Source of the DNA: Acidobacteriota bacterium
Lineage (GTDB): Bacteria > Acidobacteriota > Thermoanaerobaculia > Multivoradales > Multivoraceae
Assembly: GCA_003388555.1 (NCBI GenBank)
Contig: QQVD01000053.1
Span: 1 to 64,000 of the forward strand
Length of the DNA stretch: 64,000 nt
Reading direction: 5' to 3'
The notes below the pieces were generated by a model. The model made no database searches and was not told where the DNA came from. It worked only from the letters and a program-made list of their open reading frames with translations. Numbering within the stretch: the first letter of the stretch is position 1; the number at the start of each line of letters is the position of its first letter. The position numbers and the translations under genes are program-made. Positions 43,818 to 52,343 of this stretch are shown here, piece by piece.

Positions 43818-44636
43818 GTGATCCGCTTCTTCGAAGTCGGCAAGCACTACCCTCCGGCCCAGACCGCGCTCGCCGATCTCTCCTTCGAGATCGAACGCGG
43901 TGAGTTCGTCTTCCTCACCGGCGCCAGCGGCGCCGGCAAGAGCACCCTGCTCAAGCTGATCTACCGCGAAGAGCTGCCGTCGGTGGGACAGATCCTGGTC
44001 AACGGTCGCAGCGTCGCGTCGCTGCCCGAGCGCAAGATCCCCTACCTGCGGCGCACCATCGGCATCGTCTTCCAGAGCTTCCGCCTGATCCCACGCAAGA
44101 CGGTGTTCGAGAACGTCGGCTATCTCCCCCGTATCCAGGGGGCCGGACGCGGTGAGCTCGAACGCACTGTCGAGCGAGCGCTCGAGCGGGTCGGTCTGGT
44201 GGGGCGGGAGCGGGCCTACCCCCGCGAGCTCTCGGGCGGTGAACAGCAGCGCGTCGCGCTCGCCCGCGCCGTGGTGGGAGAGCCTGAGATCCTGCTCGCC
44301 GACGAGCCGACGGGCAATCTCGATCCGCGGCTGTCGATCGAGATCGTCGAGCTCCTGCGCAGCGTGCGCAGCGAGCTCGGCACCACGATCGTCATGGCGA
44401 CACACGACCACGCGGCGGTGCGTCGCTTCGGTGGACGGGTGCTGACCCTGTCACGTGGCCGACTCGCGGCCGATCGCTCACTCGAGGCGGATCCGTCCCA
44501 GGGGGTTCAGGAGTCGAGCGACCTGGCGCCGAACGACGCTCCTGGGCTCTCCACCACCCGCGACGGGGCCAGCCCCGACGCAGTCGCAGCCGACACCCGG
44601 AGCGACGACCAGACCGGGACCGAGGCAGAGCGTTGA
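43818..44636 (+). CDS. ftsE: Cell division ATP-binding protein FtsE
   Basis: A 272-residue ABC ATPase that, with FtsX, controls peptidoglycan hydrolases during division. Walker A GASGAGKST, Q-loop IVFQSFRLIP, signature LSGGEQQR, Walker B ILLADEPTGNLD and H-loop ATHDH are intact. Beyond the usual end (about residue 220) it carries a Ser/Asp/Glu-rich tail of about 50 residues that is not part of the core family. GTG 43818; stop overlaps the ftsX start (TTGA). Confidence 0.92.
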   Translation: MIRFFEVGKHYPPAQTALADLSFEIERGEFVFLTGASGAGKSTLLKLIYREELPSVGQILVNGRSVASLPERKIPYLRRTIGIVFQSFRLIPRKTVFENVGYLPRIQGAGRGELERTVERALERVGLVGRERAYPRELSGGEQQRVALARAVVGEPEILLADEPTGNLDPRLSIEIVELLRSVRSELGTTIVMATHDHAAVRRFGGRVLTLSRGRLAADRSLEADPSQGVQESSDLAPNDAPGLSTTRDGASPDAVAADTRSDDQTGTEAER

Positions 44637-45538
44637 CTCTCCTGCAGGCGATCGGCTACTTCCTCGTCGAAGCAGCGAGGAGCCTTCTCCGGGCCTGGCG
44701 CGCCAGCGCCGTGGCGATCCTGACCATCGCACTCAGCATCTACGTGGGATCCTTCGTCCTCCTGGTGACCGGCAACCTGATCGAGGCGACGTCGGCCTGG
44801 CAGGAGGACGTGAGGATCACCGTCTATCTCGCCGAGACCGCGAGCGAGGAGGACCGCCGACGCGTCGAGCAGGCGCTCGCCGAGCCAGGCTGGACCGGAG
44901 AGATCCGGCGCGTCTCCCGCGAGGAGGCGCTGCAGCGCTTCTCCCGCAGCTTCCCGCGCCTCTCCGATCTCGCCGCATCCGAGGATCTGGCACTGCCCGA
45001 GTCGTTCGAGGCCTCGCTCCTCGTCTCGGCCGATCAGGAGGGTCTCGCCGTGTGGCGCCGGGAGATCGCGGCCCTGCCGGGCGTCGAGCAGGTCGACGAC
45101 GACCGCGAGTGGCTCGACAGCCTGGCCCAGCTGGTGGGGGCGATCCGCAGTCTCGGGCTGGTGATCGGGTTCGGGCTGCTGATCGCCGCCGCCTTCACCA
45201 TCGCCAGCGTGGTCAAGCTGACGGCCTATCTCTATCTCGAGGAGATCACGGTGCTGCGGCTGGTCGGCGCCACCGAGTTCTTCATCCGCGGCCCCTTCTA
45301 CATGGCCGGCCTGCTGCAGGGACTCGCCGGCGGCCTGATCGCATTGGTCGTGTTGTCGCTCACCCGCTGGTCGATCGCGGCGCGCGCCGGCGACGCATTC
45401 TGGCGGCCGCTGCTCGTCGGCGACTTCCTCTCCCCCGCGGCGCAGGCCGGCCTGGTGCTGCTGGCCGGTTCGGCAGGATTCGCCGGCGCGTTCGTGTCCT
45501 TGCGCCGCGAGCGGCTCGAGGCGCCCTCCGACCCCTGA
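44633..45538 (+). CDS. ftsX: Cell division membrane protein FtsX
   Basis: A 301-residue inner-membrane partner of FtsE. TM1 is at about 22-46, followed by the extracytoplasmic domain with VRITVYLAETASEEDRRRVE (about 55-165), then three more TM helices (about 170-195, 220-243, 265-288) and KLTAYLYLEEITVLRLVGAT, a conserved cytoplasmic stretch. Four-helix topology fits FtsX. TTG 44633 overlaps the ftsE stop by 4 nt, so the two are translationally coupled. No cognate EnvC/RipC-type hydrolase adapter gene follows. Confidence 0.93.
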   Translation: MTLLQAIGYFLVEAARSLLRAWRASAVAILTIALSIYVGSFVLLVTGNLIEATSAWQEDVRITVYLAETASEEDRRRVEQALAEPGWTGEIRRVSREEALQRFSRSFPRLSDLAASEDLALPESFEASLLVSADQEGLAVWRREIAALPGVEQVDDDREWLDSLAQLVGAIRSLGLVIGFGLLIAAAFTIASVVKLTAYLYLEEITVLRLVGATEFFIRGPFYMAGLLQGLAGGLIALVVLSLTRWSIAARAGDAFWRPLLVGDFLSPAAQAGLVLLAGSAGFAGAFVSLRRERLEAPSDP

Positions 45539-45626
45539 GCCCGCCGGCATCGTGCCGGCTGCCGGCCGCGCGCCCGACCCCGGGGCGGCAGACCGCGGCG
45601 CCGCGCCCCCCGGGCGACCAAAGCAA

Positions 45627-45665
45627 GAAGACCCGGCAGCCCCTCGAAGGAGCAACCGGGTCTTC
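45627..45665. terminator. Hairpin terminator between convergent ftsX and TPR gene
   Basis: A perfect 10-bp inverted repeat, GAAGACCCGG (45627-45636) and CCGGGTCTTC (45656-45665), with a 19-nt loop. It sits between the 3' ends of two converging genes and can form in both transcripts. On the minus strand a short U-poor tail follows, so termination strength is unclear. Confidence 0.6.
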
Positions 45666-45714
45666 GCGTGGGTACCGGCTCAGCGCTCATCGCGGCGCGC
45701 TGGCCGGCGAGCGA

Positions 45715-46881
45715 TCAGAACGGCGGCGGTCCGCTGCCCGGAGCCGAGTTCTCCATCTCTTCCTGGAGACGCTTCTTCTCCGCCTCGAGGCGGGCGATCT
45801 CTGCGTTGTGGCGCTCCGCCTCCAGATTCTCCGCCGCGATCTGCTGGTTCTCGCGCACGTTGGCCGCCGCGTTGGAGTTGCCGGCCGCGTTGTACGCCGC
45901 GATCGCCTGGTCGAAGTTCTTCAGCTTGGCGTGCACGAAACCGAGCTGGTTGTTGATCTTCTTCTTGTCCTCGGCGCTGCGGGCCAGCGTCAGAGCCTTG
46001 TCGAGCGGCGCCACCGCGCCCTGGTAGTCGGCCACCGAGGCGGAGCTCTTGGCCTGGCCGAGATAGAAGTGCGGCAGCCAGTCGTTGCCCTTCATGCCGA
46101 CGGCGCGGTTCAGGGTGGTGATCGCCTCGCTGTACTGCTTGGCGCCGATCTTCGCCTCAGCGACCTTGAGCACGTTGTCGAATGACGGATCGAGCTGGGC
46201 CAGCTTCTCGGCGGTGCCCACGGCCTTGCGGTAGGCGGAGGCCTTGGCCGAGTCGTTGCTCGTGCTGAGCGCCTGGCTGAGCAGGGCCGCGTAGTGCGAC
46301 TTGCGGATCTTGGGGTCGTTCGGATCGAGCTGCACCGCCTTGTCGAGCGCGGTGACCGCGGTGCCGACCTGCCCGTCGTTGAGGGCGGCGACCCCGTAGG
46401 CGGCCCACGACACGCCGTCGTTCTTGGCCTCGGCGATCTTCTTCAGGTCGTTGATCGAGCCGCCGCCACAGTTCGCCTTGGCGCGCAGCTGGTAGAGCAC
46501 CGTCTTGTTCGCCTCCGGAAGGCTCCCTTCGCTCACCCTCGACAGCACGCCGCAGGCGTCGTTCACCTTGCCGCTCATCAGCAGCGCCTGGCCGAGCGGG
46601 AGCTGGATCGAGGCGTCGCCCGACTTGAGCTCGTTGGCCTTCTGCAGGTGGCCGACCGCCTTCGAGGCCTGGTCGGTGCGCAGCAGCATGTTGCCGAGCA
46701 TCAGGTGGCCCTGATAGGCGTCGGGCACCTTGTCGACGTAGCGCGCGAACGCAGCAGCCGCATCGCCGTACTTCTTCGCCTTCATCGCCGCCACCCCGGC
46801 GTCCCAGTCCTCGTCCGCGAAGGCGGCCGAGACACTCAGGAGTCCGAGCAGCAGCATCCAACTCGTACATTTCTTCAACAT
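45715..46881 (-). CDS. Exported tetratricopeptide-repeat protein
   Basis: A 388-residue protein with a cleavable signal peptide (MLKKCTSWMLLLGLLSVSAAFA, site after AFA) and TPR repeats across most of the mature region (DWDAGVAAMKAKKYGDAAAA, YQGHLMLGNMLLRTDQASKA, VSWAAYGVAALNDGQVGTAV and others). A C-terminal coiled coil (about 350-380, ENLEAERHNAEIARLEAEKK) precedes a Pro-rich end. It is the last gene after the exbB-exbD-exbD-tonB-DUF4388 run, and has an AGGAGA-like site (GGAGAAC) before ATG 46881. Probably a periplasmic scaffold or protein-interaction partner; specific role unknown. Confidence 0.8.
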   Translation of the reverse strand: MLKKCTSWMLLLGLLSVSAAFADEDWDAGVAAMKAKKYGDAAAAFARYVDKVPDAYQGHLMLGNMLLRTDQASKAVGHLQKANELKSGDASIQLPLGQALLMSGKVNDACGVLSRVSEGSLPEANKTVLYQLRAKANCGGGSINDLKKIAEAKNDGVSWAAYGVAALNDGQVGTAVTALDKAVQLDPNDPKIRKSHYAALLSQALSTSNDSAKASAYRKAVGTAEKLAQLDPSFDNVLKVAEAKIGAKQYSEAITTLNRAVGMKGNDWLPHFYLGQAKSSASVADYQGAVAPLDKALTLARSAEDKKKINNQLGFVHAKLKNFDQAIAAYNAAGNSNAAANVRENQQIAAENLEAERHNAEIARLEAEKKRLQEEMENSAPGSGPPPF

Positions 46882-47024
46882 GGTCGCTGTGTTCTCCGTT
46901 TGTCTCAGTTCGCTCGCCGCCGCCATACCCGGCAGGGCTTTGGATGTTCGAATCAATGTCGGATGGGGTCGCGAAATTCCGCCGCCGCGGCAGCGTCGTG
47001 GTTGCTCGCCATCGCCGGGCGGCC

Positions 47025-47873
47025 TCACGAGGCGAGAGCGTTACGACTCGCCTCGTCGAGCAGCAACGTGGCTCGACGGTCGAGCTGCAGCACTTCGTCT
47101 GGGCCACGCAGCACCAGCACGGCCTGCTCCAGCTGGCTCAGCAGATCGGTGACGGCGTCGACCGATCGTCCGGCCTCGACCTGCTTCTCGAACACGGCCC
47201 GTGCGCGCGCCAGCCGGGTCTGGGCGCGAGGATTCTCGCCGGTCAGCTCCGCCGCGGCCGAGATCATCTGCCCTCCGAGACGAGTCGACAGCTCGCGAGG
47301 GAACTCGGCCAGGGCGCGGCGATACGGCTCGACGATGTCCTCGCGCAGGCCGAGCAGCCCGGAGGTGATCAGGCCGTAGAGGGACTTCGCCACGTCGAAC
47401 GGGCTCTGCTCGAGGCCGAGGGCGATCTCTTCGATCGAACGGCGGCCGTCCACCTTGCAGATGATCGCCCACTCGTTGGGAGCGAACGACACAGAGGTGG
47501 TCACGTCGTCCTCGCGGAAGACCGGGATGTGCTGGATGCTCGGGATCCGCTTCGACAGGACGTTCCATTCGTCGATGCGCCGAGCCGCCTCCATGAGGAG
47601 GTTCGTGTTGGTCTTGCGGATCGTGATCTCGGGCGGCTCCGCGCCGCTCTCGAAGACGAACTCACCGTCCGGCCAGGTGGCCAGCTCGTACATCGCTTCC
47701 TCGCCACGCAGACGCTCGCCGCTCTGGGCGTGCACGATCTGCCCGTCCTTGAGGCAGATGGCGCCTTCACGGTGTTCCTGCTTGAGACGGAACACACCGG
47801 TCTTGCCCGACACCGAGACCAGCTGGATGATGTCGGGCAACGGCAGCTCGCGCAGGGAGCCTTGAAACGCCAA
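47025..47873 (-). CDS. DUF4388 (PATAN-like) domain protein
   Basis: A 282-residue cytosolic protein. Residues 1-95 are a DUF4388/PATAN-type domain (FQGSLRELPLPDIIQLVSVS, GKTGVFRLKQEHREGAICLK, GQIVHAQSGERLRGEEAMYE), a family found in two-component and motility contexts in myxobacteria, cyanobacteria and acidobacteria. The next section (about 100-190) has a winged-helix-like pattern (CKVDGRRSIEEIALGLEQSP) and the end is helical. TTG 47873 has GGGAGA upstream. It lies 86 nt after tonB on the same strand, and the TPR gene follows 143 nt later. Role unknown; regulatory. Confidence 0.82.
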   Translation of the reverse strand: MAFQGSLRELPLPDIIQLVSVSGKTGVFRLKQEHREGAICLKDGQIVHAQSGERLRGEEAMYELATWPDGEFVFESGAEPPEITIRKTNTNLLMEAARRIDEWNVLSKRIPSIQHIPVFREDDVTTSVSFAPNEWAIICKVDGRRSIEEIALGLEQSPFDVAKSLYGLITSGLLGLREDIVEPYRRALAEFPRELSTRLGGQMISAAAELTGENPRAQTRLARARAVFEKQVEAGRSVDAVTDLLSQLEQAVLVLRGPDEVLQLDRRATLLLDEASRNALAS

Positions 47874-47958
47874 ACGAACGTCTCCCGCGCCCGGGAGGCC
47901 GGAAGCCGCCGCCGGGCGCGAATCGTGAGCAGATTGCGAACTACTGGTGTTGTGCGGC

Positions 47959-48696
47959 TTACTGGAGCTGGAAGTTGACCGTCAGGTTGAAGTACACGGC
48001 AACCGGCTTGCCGTTCAGCGTCGCCGGCTTGAACTTCCACTGCTTGACCGCGGCCTCTGCGGCCTCGCTGAGCCCCATCGGCAGGCCCTTGAGCACCTGC
48101 ACCTCGGTCACGTTGCCCTGCTCGTCGATGATCGACTGCAGGATCACCACGCCCTGGATGCGGGCCTTGCGCGCGATCTCGGTGTACTGCGGCGGCGGCG
48201 CGTTCAGCTTCTCGGGCTTCTGCACGTCACCGGTGACGTAGATGGGGCCGGTCGGCTCCGGCTCGGGCGGCGCCTCGGGGATGCCGATGACCAGATCGTC
48301 GATCTCGGGGATGTCGAACTGCTCCGGCTCCTCGATGCGGATCGGCTCCGGCTCGTCGGGAGTCGGATCGGGGATCGGCACCTTCTTCGACTTCGGCTTC
48401 GGGATCTGCTGCTCTTCCTTCGGCGGCGGCGGCTTGAAGCGCACCTGCTGGACGACGTAGACCTTGGGCTTCTCGGCCGCAGCGGCCGGGCCCGAGCTCC
48501 ACGACGGGAAGGTGATCAGCAGCAGGCCGACGTGCGCGATGATCGCGACCACGACGGCGATCCTCATCGTGCGGTTGTCCTCGGCCTCCTCGAGCATGAA
48601 GGTCTGGAGCTGGCCTTCGGCCGCCCCCATCTTCTTGTCGGGTCGGTCGGCCGACGCCGGGGCGTCCTTGGTCGGCTTCGGTTTCGCGTCACTCAT
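47959..48696 (-). CDS. tonB: TonB-family energy-transducing protein
   Basis: A 245-residue protein with a cytosolic N-terminus of about 45 residues, one membrane helix (about 46-64, IAVVVAIIAHVGLLLI), a Pro-rich periplasmic spacer (about 80-160, KPPPPKEEQQIPKPKSKKV) and a C-terminal TonB domain (about 165-245) with ARKARIQGVVILQSIIDEQG and AAVKQWKFKPATLNGKPVAV. It transduces proton-motive force to outer-membrane partners. The cytosolic tail is longer than in E. coli TonB. Operonic with exbD and exbB. Confidence 0.92.
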   Translation of the reverse strand: MSDAKPKPTKDAPASADRPDKKMGAAEGQLQTFMLEEAEDNRTMRIAVVVAIIAHVGLLLITFPSWSSGPAAAAEKPKVYVVQQVRFKPPPPKEEQQIPKPKSKKVPIPDPTPDEPEPIRIEEPEQFDIPEIDDLVIGIPEAPPEPEPTGPIYVTGDVQKPEKLNAPPPQYTEIARKARIQGVVILQSIIDEQGNVTEVQVLKGLPMGLSEAAEAAVKQWKFKPATLNGKPVAVYFNLTVNFQLQ

Positions 48697-48795
48697 CGTG
48701 TGCCGTCCTCTCTGAGAGTGCTGTCTGCAGCTTGGTCCGATTGCCGTCTGCAGTGACGGAGGATTGGACTCCTCCGTGCTCTCTCGGGTTCCCGA

Positions 48796-49236
48796 TCAGT
48801 ACCAGAAGCTCTCGATCTCGCGCTGGGTCGGGATGGAGATGCGGATCTCCTCCGCGAACCCCTTGTCCTTGGCCTGGCGCAGCTCGTCGAGCACCTTGAT
48901 CATGTTCTCGTAGGCGGTCTCCGGGTCCGGCCGGATGATCACCGGCTTCTTCGGGTTCACCTCGAGTTTGGGCCGCAGGTAGTCGAGCACGCCGGAGAGC
49001 TCCATCGGCTTCTGGTCGACGACGATGTTGCCGCCGGGCTGGATCTCGATCAGCACCGACTCCTCCTTCTCGACCACCGGCGGAGTGTCGTCGTCCTCCG
49101 GCAGCGCGAAGTCGAGGCCGCGAGTGGCGGTGAAGGTGGTGGTCACCATGAAGTAGATGATCAGCAGGAACGCGATGTCCGCCATCGAGCTGGTCGGGAT
49201 CTCGTCGTCCACCTTGTTGTCGCGAGCTAGCTTCAT
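48796..49236 (-). CDS. ExbD/TolR family protein (second copy)
   Basis: A 146-residue biopolymer-transport protein with one N-terminal membrane helix preceded by PTSSMADIAFLLIIYFMVTT, which contains the conserved proton-path Asp, and a periplasmic domain (about 45-146). It is adjacent to another ExbD homologue and to exbB. The start MKLARDNKVDDEIPTSS at ATG 49236 is the standard one. The two copies are clearly paralogues but differ strongly outside the helix. Confidence 0.92.
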   Translation of the reverse strand: MKLARDNKVDDEIPTSSMADIAFLLIIYFMVTTTFTATRGLDFALPEDDDTPPVVEKEESVLIEIQPGGNIVVDQKPMELSGVLDYLRPKLEVNPKKPVIIRPDPETAYENMIKVLDELRQAKDKGFAEEIRISIPTQREIESFWY

Positions 49237-49341
49237 CGCATCGGACTCCTTCGTTGCTTCCTGACTACCGGCGCTGCGCCGCGCTCTGCCCTCCGTCCCG
49301 CGCCGGTCGGCGACGCTGGCATCGGGGGAGGTCGTCGGGCC

Positions 49342-49770
49342 CTAGCCCGCGCTGTCGACCGTCTTCTGGTCGGAGAGCAGATAGATGATCCGTACCTTGG
49401 CTCGCTTCAGGGAGTCGATGACCTCGTCGACCTGGCGGTACGGAACCCCCGCGTCGGCCTTGAGCACGAACTCCTTGCCGGGATCGGTGGCGACGACGCC
49501 GGCCGCGAAGGCGAACACCTCCGCGGGCGGCACCGAAGCACTGATCTCCTCACCGTTGCTGACCTTGACCTGCCCGGCGGAATCCAGCGAGACGTAGGCC
49601 GCCTTCTTCGGGATCTCCATGCGAAGGGTCGTCTTCGGCAGCACCACCTGGGTCTTGTCGACCTCGATGGTGATGGTGAGCATGAAGAAGATGATCAGCA
49701 GGAAGGCGATGTCCGCCATCGAGGATGTCGGGATCGTCTCCGGCAGCGGCTTCGACGCTTTCATTTTCAT
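49342..49770 (-). CDS. exbD: ExbD/TolR family protein (first copy)
   Basis: A 142-residue paralogue of the downstream ExbD: IPTSSMADIAFLLIIFFMLT has the same membrane helix and Asp, followed by a periplasmic domain with VVLPKTTLRMEIPKKAAYVS and LKADAGVPYRQVDEVIDSLK. ATG 49770; an internal ATG two codons later is also possible. It lies 31 nt downstream of exbB. Confidence 0.92.
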   Translation of the reverse strand: MKMKASKPLPETIPTSSMADIAFLLIIFFMLTITIEVDKTQVVLPKTTLRMEIPKKAAYVSLDSAGQVKVSNGEEISASVPPAEVFAFAAGVVATDPGKEFVLKADAGVPYRQVDEVIDSLKRAKVRIIYLLSDQKTVDSAG

Positions 49771-49801
49771 CGGGGAACTCCGGGCGGATCGGTCGGGCGG
49801 A

Positions 49802-50485
49802 TCAGGGCTTCTTGGGCGCCTCGGCCGGCGGCGCGCCGACCTCGGGCTGGATGCCGCTGCGCTCCATCTCGCCGAAGGTCTCGAGCAGCATGTTCGCCGA
49901 CGTCTCGATGTCGCGCACGAACTTGTTGATCCTGCTCATGAAGTAGTTGTAGGCCAGCTGCGTCGGGATGGCGACGAAGAGGCCGGCCGCGGTGGTGGTC
50001 AGCGCCTCCTTGATGCCGGTGGCGACGAGACCCGGGTTCGACAGGCCGGCCGCGGCAAGGGCGTCGAAGCCCTTGATCATGCCGGTGACGGTGCCGAAGA
50101 AGCCGAGCAGCGGGGCGACGTTGGCGGTGGTCGCGAGGAAGGCGAGGAAACGCTCGAGGCGGCTCATCTCGAACATCGCCGCGTTCTCGATCGTCTTCTC
50201 GACGTCCTCCCTGGGCTGACCGTACTTCAGCAGGCCGGCCTTCATGATCGAGGCGACCGGACCCTTGTACTGCTCGCAGACCTTCACCGCCTCGCGGATC
50301 GAGCGATTGACCACCAGCGCCTTGCGGATCTTGGCCAGGAACTCGTTGACCGGGATGCTGGCCCGCCAGAGAGCGATGAAGCGCTCGATGATCACGGCGA
50401 CCGCGAGCACGGAGAAGATCAGGAGGGGCCACATGACCGGCCCACCTTCGCGCATGAGCTTCCAGAAAGTTCCACCAATTTCCAC
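49802..50485 (-). CDS. exbB: ExbB/TolQ/MotA family proton channel
   Basis: A 227-residue inner-membrane protein: TM1 about 20-40 (VMWPLLIFSVLAVAVIIERF), a cytosolic loop, then TM2 and TM3 (about 115-190) with FLATTANVAPLLGFFGTVTG and TTAAGLFVAIPTQLAYNYF, the MotA/TolQ/ExbB signature. It forms the pentameric stator around ExbD dimers. GTG 50485 has GAGGAGG 5 nt upstream. First gene of the exbB-exbD-exbD-tonB run. Confidence 0.94.
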   Translation of the reverse strand: MEIGGTFWKLMREGGPVMWPLLIFSVLAVAVIIERFIALWRASIPVNEFLAKIRKALVVNRSIREAVKVCEQYKGPVASIMKAGLLKYGQPREDVEKTIENAAMFEMSRLERFLAFLATTANVAPLLGFFGTVTGMIKGFDALAAAGLSNPGLVATGIKEALTTTAAGLFVAIPTQLAYNYFMSRINKFVRDIETSANMLLETFGEMERSGIQPEVGAPPAEAPKKP

Positions 50486-50849
50486 TTCGACCTCCTCTGA
50501 CAGTTAGGGACCCGGTAAGGGCGATCTGAGTTCCGAAATCGTTTCGTGCAAGTCGAGAATCGCGGCGGCTCCGTCCGACCATCGATCCGTTCGTCCACCG
50601 CTGCGATTCGGCTTCACGTCGAGGCTGGAGCGTCGCGCCGGGCGACGCCGCCGACACCAGTAGAGGCCGAAATGACCCGCGAGAAGAACTCCTCTGGCAC
50701 TGGGATCGGGCGGGCAGTCTAGCACACGGTCCGAGGTCCGTCGTCAAACCGCGGATGGCGTCAGCGCCCTTCCACTCGGCGTTTCTTTCGGCCCTCCGAA
50801 CCGCCCGGCGGCCGCACCCGGGAGCCGGCGGGGACCCCACGTCGCGGGC
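50486..50849. other. Leader region of exbB, otherwise nothing recognised
   Basis: A 364-nt gap between ruvC and exbB on the minus strand. It has the candidate promoter at 50716-50747 and a long predicted leader (about 220 nt) before exbB. No gene recognised. Confidence 0.45.
50716..50747 (-). promoter_or_regulatory. Possible promoter of the exbB-exbD-tonB cluster
   Basis: On the minus strand an extended -10 TGCTAGACT (TAGACT at 50721-50716) lies 20 nt from TTGACG (50747-50742). The extended -10 may compensate for the long spacer. The TGCTAGA.T form also occurs before the PASTA gene. Confidence 0.4.
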
Positions 50850-51422
50850 TCATCTCGGCCACTGCGCGTCACCCCGCGAGGAGCCGCGCTCGAGCGCGCG
50901 GTGGCGCGCCGTCTGGCTGGCGCAGAGGGCCACCGCGAGCGCATCCGCCGCGTCGGCAGCGAGACGGCCGCGGATGCCCAGGAGCAGTCGGACCATGCGC
51001 TGCATCTGCTGCTTGTCGGCGCGACCGTTGCCGGCCACCGAGCGCTTGACCTCGGCCGGCGCCAGCTCGTGCAGGTCGACTCCTCGCTGGCCGACGACGG
51101 TGAGGATCGCTCCGCGGGCGTGGGCGAGCACGATCGCCGAGCGCGCGTTGACGCCGCTGAACAGCGTCTCCACCGCCACCAGATCGGGCCGGTACTCCTC
51201 GAGCAGCTCGTCGACCGCCGACGCCAGCAGCGGCAGCCGGCGACTGAGCTCGCCGGCCGAGGCGATGCGCAGGCAGCCCGAACCGAGCGCCGCGCAGCGG
51301 GTGCCGCGCCGCTCGACGACGCCCCAGCCGGTGGTGCGGCTGCCGGGATCGAGACCGAGCACCCTCAACGGCGCGCCCTCGAGCAGCCCGGCGTCGCCAG
51401 GCACCCACCCCGGTGGCGCCAT
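50850..51422 (-). CDS. ruvC: Holliday-junction resolvase RuvC
   Basis: A 190-residue endonuclease that cuts Holliday junctions made in homologous recombination. Catalytic acidic residues are in LRVLGLDPGSRTTGWG, VETLFSGVNARSAIVL and the C-terminal AADAADALAVALC. ATG 51422 gives an extra 18-residue leader before LRVLGLD; longer in-frame extensions contain a tandem repeat and are rejected. RuvA and RuvB are not adjacent; yebC lies directly upstream, a common neighbour. Confidence 0.94.
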   Translation of the reverse strand: MAPPGWVPGDAGLLEGAPLRVLGLDPGSRTTGWGVVERRGTRCAALGSGCLRIASAGELSRRLPLLASAVDELLEEYRPDLVAVETLFSGVNARSAIVLAHARGAILTVVGQRGVDLHELAPAEVKRSVAGNGRADKQQMQRMVRLLLGIRGRLAADAADALAVALCASQTARHRALERGSSRGDAQWPR

Positions 51423-51540
51423 CGCTGTCGCCTCCGGCGGGCCGGCGACGCGGCTGCACGAGCCGCGGCCCACGAGGGTCTCGACCGCGGTGCCGACGGC
51501 GGCGACCCGATCGCGGCCGTCGCGCCGCGACCGCACGACG

Positions 51541-51565
51541 GACCGGACGACGGACCGGACGACGT
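51541..51565 (-). repeat. 12-bp tandem repeat between yebC and ruvC
   Basis: GACGGACCGGAC-type 12-mer units occur about two times in tandem (plus a partial copy) just downstream of the yebC stop and upstream of ruvC. Small and close to random for this composition, but similar in unit length to the array at 11594-11641. Confidence 0.5.
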
Positions 51566-51590
51566 TCTGCCTGCGCCGACCTGGCTCACC

Positions 51591-52343
51591 TCAACCGCCG
51601 TACTGCTCGGCCAGCTCGGGCGGGATGTCGTAGTTCGACCACACGTGCTGCACGTCGTCGTGCTCTTCCAGAGCCTCGACCAGCTGCAGCACCTGCGGCG
51701 CCGTCTGCTCGTCGACGGTCACCGTGTTCTGCGGCAGCAGCGCCAGCTGGCTGCCGAGCATCGAGACCTCCTCGCGCTGCTGCAGTTGCTCGAGCGTGCT
51801 CAGGTAGTCCTCGGGGGCGGTGAGGATCTGGTACCCCTCTTCCTCGGTGGAGAAGTCGGCCGCGCCGACCTCGAGGGCCAGCTCCATGAACTCCTCCTCG
51901 TCGAGACCGGAGGCGTCGACCAGAAACATGCCGCGCTTGTCGAACATCCACGAGACGCAGCCGTTCTCGCCGAGGTTGCCGCCGTACCTGGAGAACAGGT
52001 GGCGCACCTCCCCGACGGTCCGGTTCTTGTTGTCGGTCACCGTCTCGACGAGCACCGCGACGCCGCCCGGTCCGTAGCCCTCGTAGCTCAGCTCCTCGAG
52101 GTTCTGCCCCTCGAGCTCGCCGGTGCCCTTCTTGACCGCACGATCGATGGTGTCGTTCGGCACGTTGTGGTTGCGCGCCTCCTGGATCGCCTGGCGCAGG
52201 CGCGGATTGCCCGCCGGATCGCCGCCGCCGTGGCGGGCCGAGACGGTGATCTCCTTGAGCACCCTGGTGAAGATGCGACTGCGCTTGGCGTCGCTCGCCG
52301 CCTTGCGGTGCTTGATGTTCGCCCACTTGCTGTGACCGGCCAT
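51591..52343 (-). CDS. yebC: YebC/PmpR family transcription/translation factor
   Basis: A 250-residue protein of the universal YebC family (regulator and, in newer work, a factor helping ribosomes through polyproline). The start MAGHSKWANIKHRKAASDAK is diagnostic, followed by ARHGGGDPAGNPRLRQAIQEA, YEGYGPGGVAVLVE and DNKNRTVGEVRHLFS. ATG 52343. It is upstream of ruvC on the same strand. Confidence 0.95.
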   Translation of the reverse strand: MAGHSKWANIKHRKAASDAKRSRIFTRVLKEITVSARHGGGDPAGNPRLRQAIQEARNHNVPNDTIDRAVKKGTGELEGQNLEELSYEGYGPGGVAVLVETVTDNKNRTVGEVRHLFSRYGGNLGENGCVSWMFDKRGMFLVDASGLDEEEFMELALEVGAADFSTEEEGYQILTAPEDYLSTLEQLQQREEVSMLGSQLALLPQNTVTVDEQTAPQVLQLVEALEEHDDVQHVWSNYDIPPELAEQYGG

